Source of the DNA: Enterocola sp045611845
GTDB taxonomy: Bacteria; Bacteroidota; Bacteroidia; Bacteroidales; Paludibacteraceae
Length of the DNA: 64,000 nt
Direction of reading: 5' to 3'
NCBI GenBank assembly: GCA_045611845.1
Contig: JAZKXZ010000025.1
Span: 124,001 to 188,000, forward strand
The position numbers were made by a program, and so were the translations under genes. Below are positions 57,744 to 64,000 of this stretch, one piece after another. The notes beneath the pieces were generated by a model. It saw only the letters and a list, made by a program, of their open reading frames with translations, made no database searches and was not told the DNA's origin. Numbering within the stretch: position 1 is the first letter of the stretch; each line of letters opens with the position of its first letter.

Positions 57744-60521
57744 TTGGAAAATAATATTCATATAAAAGGTGCTCGAGTTCACAACTTGAAGAATATAGAG
57801 CTAAAGATCCCTCGTAATAGCCTCGTGGTCATTACGGGGGTTTCTGGTAGCGGAAAGTCTTCTCTTACCTTCGATACGTTGTACGCCGAAGGTCAGCGCC
57901 GTTATGTGGAAAGTTTGTCTTCATACGCTCGTCAGTTTTTAGGAAGAAAAGCAAAACCAGAAGTAGATTTCATTACCGGACTACCTCCTGCTATTGCTGT
58001 GGAGCAAAAGGTGAAGACGAGAAATAGTCGTTCTACAGTGGGCACATCTACTGAAATATACGATTATTTAAGAAAACTGTTTGCTCGAATTGGGGTGACA
58101 TATTCTCCAGTTTCGGGAAGGGTGGTGAAGAAACATCAAACTTCGGATGTTTTAGATTATATTGCTTCTAGAAACGAAGGCACTTCAATGGTACTTACTG
58201 TGCCGTTGAACTTAAGTAGCGGGAACTGTAAGGAAACACTTACTCAACAAGGTTTTACTCGTATTTATGCCGATAGGAAGTTTTGGTCATTGGATGACTT
58301 TTTCTCGTTGGAACAACCTCTAGATGGTGCAGAACTACTTATTGAACGTTTTACAGTGAAGCATGTTGACGAGTTTCTCAATAGAATAGCAGACTCTATA
58401 CAGACTGCATTTTATGAGGGAGCAGGAGTTTGTAGGGTACTTACTCTAAATGAAAAACGTGAAGAGGTGTCTCGTGTGGAGTTTTCTCACAATTTTGAGG
58501 CAGATGGAATGCGTTTCGAGGAGCCTACTGAGCAACTTTTCAGTTTTAATAGTCCTCTAGGTGCTTGTCCAGAATGTGAAGGCTTTGGCTCAGTGATTGG
58601 TATTGATGAAGATTTGGTAGTGCCAAACAAATCGCTTTCTGTATTTGCAGGTGCTATTGCCCCATGGAGAGGAGAAAAGATGGGTGTGGATAGACAACTT
58701 CTTATTACCCATGCTCACAAATTTAATTTTCCTGTTCATAAACCATATTTTGAGCTGTCTGCAGAGGAGAAAAAACTTCTTTGGACTGGTAATGAATACT
58801 TTGAAGGGCTAGACGAATTCTTTAAGTTTTTAAAACAGAACCAATATAAAATTCAGTATAGAGTGATGCTGAATAGGTATCGTGGCAAGACTATTTGTCC
58901 TTCTTGTGGTGGAACTAGGCTTAAAAGAGAGGCTTCGTATGTGAAAGTGGGTGGTAAGTCTATTTCTGAGCTTGTTAATATGCCTATTTCAGAGCTAAAA
59001 GAGTTTTTCGATAATCTTAAACTTACAAACTATGAGGTGAGTGCATCGAAAAGACTTATACTGGAAATAAATAATAGAATTCAATGTCTTATGGATGTTG
59101 GGCTCTCTTATTTAACACTTAATAGAGCTTCTAATACACTTTCTGGTGGCGAAAGCCAACGTATTAATCTAGTTTCTTCGCTTGGTAGTTCTTTGGTGGG
59201 TTCGCTTTATGTGCTAGACGAACCTAGTATAGGTTTGCACCCAAAGGATACTGATGCACTTATTGCTGTGCTGAAGAGACTTAGAGATTTGGGTAATACA
59301 GTAGTGGTGGTGGAACACGATAAAACCATGATGATGGCAGCAGATTGGATTATTGATATAGGTCCTATGGCTGGCAGACATGGTGGTGAAGTGATTTTGG
59401 AGGGTAATCCGAAAGATTTAATAAGTAGTAGTTTAGATTCTTCTGTTTCTAAAACACTTGAGTATTTAAGAAGTAGTGGTACTGAATATGAGGGCGCTCC
59501 TCGTATTTCTTCGAACTATATAGAACTAAAAGGTTGTTGTGAGAACAACTTAAAGAATATTACAGTGCGTTTCCCACTTAATACAATAACAGTGGTAACA
59601 GGTGTGTCTGGCTCTGGTAAGTCGACACTAGTGAAAGACTCGCTGTATATGGCACTATGTCGTCATTTTGAGCAGCCTGTGGAAAAAGTGGGTAGTTTTG
59701 AAAGTATGACAGGTAGTTTGCATTTGCTAAAAGGAGTGGAACTAGTGGATCAAAACCCTATAGGAAAGTCTTCGCGCTCAAACCCTGCCACATATATTAA
59801 GGCATACGATTATATAAGAAAACTATTTGCAGACCAACAACTTTCTAAGCAAATGGGATATACTGCAACTCATTTTTCGTTTAACTCGCCTGGTGGTACA
59901 TGTGAAAAATGTGAGGGAGAGGGTACTATTACTGTGCCAATGCAGTTTATGGCAGATGTGGTGCTCACTTGCGAGGAGTGTGGCGGAAAGAGATTTAAAA
60001 ATGAAATTCTAGAGGTAAAATATAAAGGAGCAAGCATATTTGATGTGCTTGAAATGACTGTAAATCAAGCGGTAGAGTTTTTCTCTGATGAAAAATCTTC
60101 TACTTGTAGGGCTATAGTTGAAAGACTTAGTTTGCTACAACAAGTGGGTCTTGGTTATATAAAACTTGGTCAGTCTTCTTCTTCTCTTTCTGGAGGAGAA
60201 AGCCAAAGGGTGAAACTTGCTGCGTTTTTAGCCTCTGAAGGTGTTGGTCATCAGTTGTTTATATTTGATGAACCTACCACGGGGCTTCACTACGCAGATA
60301 TAAAAGTACTAATGAACTCTTTCCAAAAACTTATAGAAAGAGGTCATAGCGTGATTATTATTGAGCATAATATAGATGTAATAAAACAAGCAGATTATAT
60401 TATTGATTTAGGTCCAGAAGGTGGTGATAAAGGTGGTTATTTGATGTTCTCTGGCACTAGAGACGAAATAATAAACTGCAAAGAATCATATACTGGACAA
60501 TCATTATTAAAAGATGCTTAA
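57744..60521 (+). CDS. uvrA: Excinuclease ABC subunit A
   Basis: A 925-aa protein with two ABC ATPase halves. Walker A motifs are GVSGSGKSSLTFDT (about 33-46) and GVSGSGKSTLVKDS (about 620-633); the signature regions are TLSGGESQRINL and SLSGGESQRVKL. Zinc-binding Cys occur in CPECEGFG, CPSCGGTR and CEKCEGEG with CEECGGKR. UvrA finds bulky DNA lesions with UvrB. The start codon is TTG at 57744, directly after the pfkA stop; the protein sequence following it fits the family N-terminus (HIKGARVHNLKNIEL), and no ATG precedes that motif. Confidence 0.97.
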   Translation: MENNIHIKGARVHNLKNIELKIPRNSLVVITGVSGSGKSSLTFDTLYAEGQRRYVESLSSYARQFLGRKAKPEVDFITGLPPAIAVEQKVKTRNSRSTVGTSTEIYDYLRKLFARIGVTYSPVSGRVVKKHQTSDVLDYIASRNEGTSMVLTVPLNLSSGNCKETLTQQGFTRIYADRKFWSLDDFFSLEQPLDGAELLIERFTVKHVDEFLNRIADSIQTAFYEGAGVCRVLTLNEKREEVSRVEFSHNFEADGMRFEEPTEQLFSFNSPLGACPECEGFGSVIGIDEDLVVPNKSLSVFAGAIAPWRGEKMGVDRQLLITHAHKFNFPVHKPYFELSAEEKKLLWTGNEYFEGLDEFFKFLKQNQYKIQYRVMLNRYRGKTICPSCGGTRLKREASYVKVGGKSISELVNMPISELKEFFDNLKLTNYEVSASKRLILEINNRIQCLMDVGLSYLTLNRASNTLSGGESQRINLVSSLGSSLVGSLYVLDEPSIGLHPKDTDALIAVLKRLRDLGNTVVVVEHDKTMMMAADWIIDIGPMAGRHGGEVILEGNPKDLISSSLDSSVSKTLEYLRSSGTEYEGAPRISSNYIELKGCCENNLKNITVRFPLNTITVVTGVSGSGKSTLVKDSLYMALCRHFEQPVEKVGSFESMTGSLHLLKGVELVDQNPIGKSSRSNPATYIKAYDYIRKLFADQQLSKQMGYTATHFSFNSPGGTCEKCEGEGTITVPMQFMADVVLTCEECGGKRFKNEILEVKYKGASIFDVLEMTVNQAVEFFSDEKSSTCRAIVERLSLLQQVGLGYIKLGQSSSSLSGGESQRVKLAAFLASEGVGHQLFIFDEPTTGLHYADIKVLMNSFQKLIERGHSVIIIEHNIDVIKQADYIIDLGPEGGDKGGYLMFSGTRDEIINCKESYTGQSLLKDA

Positions 60522-61506
60522 ACAAATAAAATTTTGGTTAGACAACGCTCGTTACGTGTCTCTACCACAGAGTTTACTTCCTTGTTTGCTTGCAATCTCT
60601 CTAGCAAGCGGTACTTCAGATTTTTCTTGGGGCTTAAGTTTATTAGCAGTAGTAGGTGTGGTGCTTGCACACTTTGGTATGAACCTAGCCGACGACTATT
60701 TCGACTATAAAAAAGACAATGGCAATGTGCGTGAGGTGCTTGCCGATGCTGGTATGCGTTCTCGCATTGCAAAATGCTCTTATCTTACATCTGGTAAAAC
60801 TACAGTGAAGGCTCTTGCCATGGCAATAGCGGTGTATCTGTTTTTAGCATCAATTTGTGGTGGGGTGATTTTCTACTTTAGAGGCATGAATGTGCTTTAC
60901 GTGGCACTTATTGCTGGCTTTTTAGGAATAAATTATTCTGGACTTCCATTAAGACTTAGTTATTATGGCTTGGGCGAACTGCTTATTGGCATTATGTTTG
61001 GGCCACTTCTTATGGTAGGTGTGTATCTTTCTGCTTCTGGTGAAATAAATGATAGTGTAATTGCAATTTCTTGTGCAGTGGGCTGTTTGGTAATGAACAT
61101 TGTTTATACTCATGCCATTATGGACCTAGAACCAGATAAAGCCATCGGCAAAATGACACTTGCAAGACTATTTGTGTACAAAGTACCTATGCTTATGTGG
61201 TCTGCTCTATGTATGTTTGCTCCATTTGTTATTATTTCTGCTTTAGTTTATCTTGGTATGATTTCTTATTGGAACTTATTTGTGCTACTTCTACTACCTA
61301 TGGCAATAGGTCTTTATATTTCTGTTTGTAAGTTTGCATACAACAAGCCTGTAGAACTTAAACCAAAATGGTGGATGGGACCAATGGAACTTTGGGATAA
61401 AATTACCGAAACTGGCATAGAGTGGTTTATGATTCGTTGGTATATGTGCCGCAACTTAGTAACATTCTTTTGTATAATATTAATCGTAGTAAACTTTATA
61501 GTATGA
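60514..61506 (+). CDS. UbiA-family prenyltransferase, possibly MenA
   Basis: A 330-aa membrane enzyme with about eight or nine helices. The first Asp-rich motif is NLADDYFDYKKDNG (about 63-76) and a second lies at AIMDLEPDKAIGK (about 202-214), both of which bind prenyl diphosphate through Mg2+. Family members include MenA (menaquinone) and related enzymes; the assignment to a specific aromatic acceptor is not possible from sequence alone. It starts inside the end of uvrA, and a radical SAM gene overlaps its stop, so the two enzymes may act on one product. Confidence 0.8.
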   Translation: MLKQIKFWLDNARYVSLPQSLLPCLLAISLASGTSDFSWGLSLLAVVGVVLAHFGMNLADDYFDYKKDNGNVREVLADAGMRSRIAKCSYLTSGKTTVKALAMAIAVYLFLASICGGVIFYFRGMNVLYVALIAGFLGINYSGLPLRLSYYGLGELLIGIMFGPLLMVGVYLSASGEINDSVIAISCAVGCLVMNIVYTHAIMDLEPDKAIGKMTLARLFVYKVPMLMWSALCMFAPFVIISALVYLGMISYWNLFVLLLLPMAIGLYISVCKFAYNKPVELKPKWWMGPMELWDKITETGIEWFMIRWYMCRNLVTFFCIILIVVNFIV

Positions 61507-62402
61507 ATCTTTTACATTATGCATATTTAGGAAGTTGGTTTTTTCAAACTAGATTTTTAGGAAAGCAAAAACCTCTTCAAACAGTGCTTTTTATTACAAA
61601 TCGTTGCAACCTTCAGTGCAAACACTGTAGCGTATATAATAATGTGTCACCACAAGATATGACATACGCTGAGGTGATTGAAAATCTCAAATATTCATAT
61701 AGTTTAGGTTCTCGTTTTGTGGACTTTGAGGGTGGTGAGCCAACACTTTGGCGTCTTGAAGGGAAGACTGTAAACGACCTTATCGACGATGCTAAAAAGA
61801 TAGGTTTCTTCTCTTGTACCATTACAACCAATGCTCAGAGAGATTTCTCTTCTTCTCATGCAGATTCTATTTGGGTAAGTATGGACGGCGTGGGTAAATA
61901 TCACGATGCCGTGCGTGGTGAGGGTGCGTTTGCTCGCTTAGAAAAGAATATAGCAGCTTCTGGTCATAAGGCTCTTAGTGTGAATATGGTGGTAAATAAC
62001 CTAAATTATGAGTGTGTGGCAGAAGCAATAGAATATGCAAAAAACAATCCTGCAATTAAGTCTATTTCTATTAATATGCACACTCCATTTCCTGGTACTG
62101 AGCATTTGGCTCTGCCACAAGAGATAAGAGAAAAGGTAGTGGATACTGTGATAGCGTATAAAAAGAAAGGTTATCCTATTATGAACTCGGTGTCTGGTCT
62201 TAAACTAATGAAGCACAACAACTTTAAGAAAGAATGCTGGGTGACAAACTTCATTATCCAAGATGGCACACGCTTAACAGAATGTGCAGGCAAAACTGTG
62301 GGTGTTTGTGATAAGTGCGGGTTCTGCATGGCAGGGGAGATGCGAGCAGTGTTTAACTTTAAGCCTGATACAATATTGGCTGGTTTAAGCTTGAGGATGT
62401 AA
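61503..62402 (+). CDS. Radical SAM enzyme with a C-terminal Cys cluster
   Basis: A 299-aa radical SAM protein. The cluster motif CNLQCKHC lies at about 36-43 (C-x3-C-x2-C), with the GGEPTLW segment following. A C-terminal set of Cys (ECWVTN, TECAGKTVGVCDKCGFCMAGE) suggests an auxiliary iron-sulfur cluster of SPASM type. The N-terminus is MNLLHYAYLGSWFFQTRF; the longer frame from 61422 lies inside the UbiA gene and is not needed. The start overlaps the UbiA stop by 4 bp (ATGA). The substrate is unknown. Confidence 0.85.
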   Translation: MNLLHYAYLGSWFFQTRFLGKQKPLQTVLFITNRCNLQCKHCSVYNNVSPQDMTYAEVIENLKYSYSLGSRFVDFEGGEPTLWRLEGKTVNDLIDDAKKIGFFSCTITTNAQRDFSSSHADSIWVSMDGVGKYHDAVRGEGAFARLEKNIAASGHKALSVNMVVNNLNYECVAEAIEYAKNNPAIKSISINMHTPFPGTEHLALPQEIREKVVDTVIAYKKKGYPIMNSVSGLKLMKHNNFKKECWVTNFIIQDGTRLTECAGKTVGVCDKCGFCMAGEMRAVFNFKPDTILAGLSLRM

Positions 62403-62528
62403 TTTGATCCATTTTAAAGGGTACTTTCCTCGTTGCCCTCGTCCTCAAAATCCTCATTTACGACTAGTAAACTCCGGTTTCTCAGACTTCGGGACGCCTA
62501 GAAATTCCTCCTTTAAAAAGTATCAAAT
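62402..62528. repeat. Fold-back intergenic element after the radical SAM gene
   Basis: ATTTGATCCATTTTAAAGG (62402-62420) matches the reverse complement of 62510-62528 at 17 of 19 positions. The 127-bp element between the arms is non-coding and contains GACTAGTAAACTCCGG and GACTTCGGGACG. The size and terminal inverted repeats fit a small miniature element, but no target-site duplication is visible. Confidence 0.5.
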
Positions 62529-62547
62529 ATAGTTGCTGTTTAAATAA

Positions 62548-62579
62548 AAAAAGGTGAGTTCGTTTGAACTCACCTTTTT
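62548..62579. terminator. Bidirectional terminator between the radical SAM gene and rpsA
   Basis: AAAAAGGTGAGTTC (62548-62561) and its exact reverse complement (62566-62579) form a 14-bp stem with a 4-nt loop, flanked by A and T tracts on both sides. Confidence 0.9.
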
Positions 62580-62598
62580 CAGTATATTAATCTAATGA

Positions 62599-64000
62599 TT
62601 ATTTAGATTTTTTAGAAGTTTTCTTTTCTGCTGCTTCTAGAGATTCTTTAAGAGCTGCAAGGCTTTCGATGTCACCTAGAGTAGTTTTTTCTACTGCAGG
62701 AGCTGCTGGAGCTTCTTCTTTTTTAGCTGCTTTTTTAGCTGCTTTTTTAGGAGCTTCTGCTACTTCAGCTGCTTTTTGAGCATCTTCGAAAATGCGGCTG
62801 TGAGAAAGAATGATACGTTTGGTTTCTTTGTTGAACTCAATCACTTTGAATTGAAGAGTTTCACCAGCTTTAGCTTGAGAACCGTCTTCTTTTGTTAAGT
62901 GTTTAGGAGTTGCGAAACCTTCGATACCGTGTTCTAGAGTGATAACAGCACCTTTGTCCATTAGGTCAGCGATAGTACCTTCGTGGATAGTATCAACAGC
63001 GAAGATAGTTTCGTAGTTGTCCCATGGATTTTCTTCTAGTTGTTTGTGGCCTAAGCTTAAACGACGGTTTTCTTTGTCTATTTCTAGAACTTGGATGTCG
63101 ATAGTAGCACCTAGAGAAGTGAATTCTGAAGGATGTTTGATTTTCTTTGTCCAAGAAAGGTCTGAAATGTGGATAAGACCGTCAACGCCTTCTTCTAGTT
63201 CAACGAATACACCGAAGTTTGTGAAGTTACGAACTTTTGCAGTGTGTTTGCTAGCTACTGGATATTTAGCGTCGATATTTAACCATGGATCTTCTTTAAG
63301 TTGTTTGATACCTAAAGACATTTTACGTTCGTCGCGGTCAAGAGTTAGGATAACAGCTTCTTGTTTGTCACCAACTTTAACGAAGTCTTGAGCAGAACGT
63401 AGGTGTTGAGACCAGCTCATTTCTGAAACGTGGATAAGACCTTCTACGCCAGGAGCGATTTCAACGAATGCACCGTAATCAGCAACTACAACTACTTTAC
63501 CTTCTACTTTGTCACCAACTTTTAGGTTAGCGTCTAGAGCTTCCCATGGGTGAGGAGTAAGTTGTTTAAGACCTAAAGCGATACGTTTTTTGTCGTCATC
63601 AAAGTCAAGGATAACAACGTTAAGTTTTTGGTCTAGTTGAAGAATTTCTTCTGGATGTGTAATTCTACCCCAAGATAGGTCGGTGATGTGGATAAGACCG
63701 TCTACACCGCCAAGGTCGATGAATACACCGTAAGAAGTGATATTTTTAACGGTACCTTCAAGGATTTGACCTTTTTCAAGTTTGCCGATGATGTCTTTCT
63801 TTTGTTGTTCAAGTTCAGCTTCGATAAGAGCTTTGTGAGATACAACAACGTTTTTGAATTCGTGGTTGATTTTAACAACTTTGAAATCCATAGTTTTGTT
63901 TACGTAAACATCGTAGTCACGGATAGGTTTAACGTCGATTTGAGAACCTGGAAGGAATGCTTCAATACCGAATACGTCAACAATCATACCGCCTTTAGTA
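62599..64000 (-). CDS. rpsA: 30S ribosomal protein S1, 5' part outside the window
   Basis: The reading frame runs to the right edge, where the codons before M at 63987 still read TKGG in frame, so the gene is cut and M at 63987 is not its start. The visible part of about 466 residues holds at least four S1/OB-fold repeats (VFGIEAFLPGSQID; ILEGTVKNITSYGVFIDLGGVDGLIHITDLSWGR; VEGKVVVVADYGAFVEI; HTAKVRNFTNFGVFVEL, with a further one at EGTIADLMDKGAVITL). A Lys/Ala-rich tail (KKAAKKAAKKEEAPAAPAVEK) ends the protein. S1 helps recruit mRNA, which is significant in a phylum that rarely uses Shine-Dalgarno sites. It ends beside a bidirectional terminator. Confidence 0.93.
   Translation of the reverse strand, partial: TKGGMIVDVFGIEAFLPGSQIDVKPIRDYDVYVNKTMDFKVVKINHEFKNVVVSHKALIEAELEQQKKDIIGKLEKGQILEGTVKNITSYGVFIDLGGVDGLIHITDLSWGRITHPEEILQLDQKLNVVILDFDDDKKRIALGLKQLTPHPWEALDANLKVGDKVEGKVVVVADYGAFVEIAPGVEGLIHVSEMSWSQHLRSAQDFVKVGDKQEAVILTLDRDERKMSLGIKQLKEDPWLNIDAKYPVASKHTAKVRNFTNFGVFVELEEGVDGLIHISDLSWTKKIKHPSEFTSLGATIDIQVLEIDKENRRLSLGHKQLEENPWDNYETIFAVDTIHEGTIADLMDKGAVITLEHGIEGFATPKHLTKEDGSQAKAGETLQFKVIEFNKETKRIILSHSRIFEDAQKAAEVAEAPKKAAKKAAKKEEAPAAPAVEKTTLGDIESLAALKESLEAAEKKTSKKSK

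Noticed and set aside
62402..62528. Insertion sequence
   Set aside because: No transposase frame fits within 127 bp and no target duplication is visible.
1..64000. tRNA or rRNA genes
   Set aside because: No T-arm consensus with a matching acceptor stem and no rRNA-like stretch was found by eye; a covariance-model scan would settle it.

Overview
The window looks like a low-GC chromosomal segment of a member of the order Bacteroidales (phylum Bacteroidota). The case rests on a type IX secretion system (T9SS) gene set (porP, K, L, M, N, G and Q), a very large secreted protein with a T9SS C-terminal sorting domain, Bacteroidota-type TonB and outer-membrane receptor genes, a DUF4954 protein, an Mpi-like serine invertase and many promoters of the Bacteroidota form TTTG-N18-20-TAnnTTTG. 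Strong Shine-Dalgarno sites are almost absent. I saw no rRNA, tRNA, CRISPR array or transposase gene. The genus cannot be fixed from the sequence alone.

Layout. 0.2-2.4 kb: a small outer-membrane barrel protein, then an AAA ATPase and a zinc-ribbon protein behind a promoter flanked by 17-bp repeats. 2.6-11.2 kb: a three-gene surface locus (fibronectin III-like protein, 2005-aa T9SS cargo, Cys-rich protein with a hydrophobic tail). 11.2-16.7 kb, minus strand: a MurU-like nucleotidyltransferase, an AmgK-like kinase/RapZ fusion, a coiled-coil protein and a TonB-dependent receptor-like barrel. 16.7-27.1 kb: housekeeping genes (typA, folK, a histidine kinase, dnaG, fmt, a purine nucleoside phosphorylase, lpxK, ilvE, aroQ); fmt is fused in frame behind a serine recombinase. 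27.1-33.7 kb, accessory: an orphan repeat cluster, a six-gene unit joining a DUF2975/HTH regulator to a lipoprotein and an ABC transporter, a HigBA-type toxin-antitoxin pair, and a second AAA ATPase (DUF4143 type) whose promoter is built into a 32-bp-period repeat. 33.8-42.2 kb: topB, murI, two ompH/skp genes, bamA, uppS and porG. 42.4-48.3 kb: porPKLMN. 48.4-54.1 kb: DUF2795 protein, corrinoid adenosyltransferase, methyltransferase, DUF4954 protein, hflX and tonB. 54.2-62.4 kb: porQ, cmk, ispH, pfkA, uvrA, a UbiA prenyltransferase and a radical SAM enzyme. 62.6-64.0 kb: the 3' part of rpsA, cut by the window edge.

How the genes work together. The 36-57 kb stretch is largely devoted to building the cell envelope and exporting across it. 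BamA and the OmpH/Skp chaperones insert barrels, UppS and MurI feed peptidoglycan, PorL/M form the inner-membrane motor, PorK/N with PorG form the periplasmic ring, and PorP and PorQ are outer-membrane parts. The 2005-aa protein at 4.7-10.7 kb is a likely substrate of this machine. The most unusual items are the recombinase-Fmt fusion, the two AAA ATPase genes with different repeat sets built into their promoters together with a third repeat cluster lacking an ATPase, and the amino-sugar kinase/RapZ fusion beside MurU.
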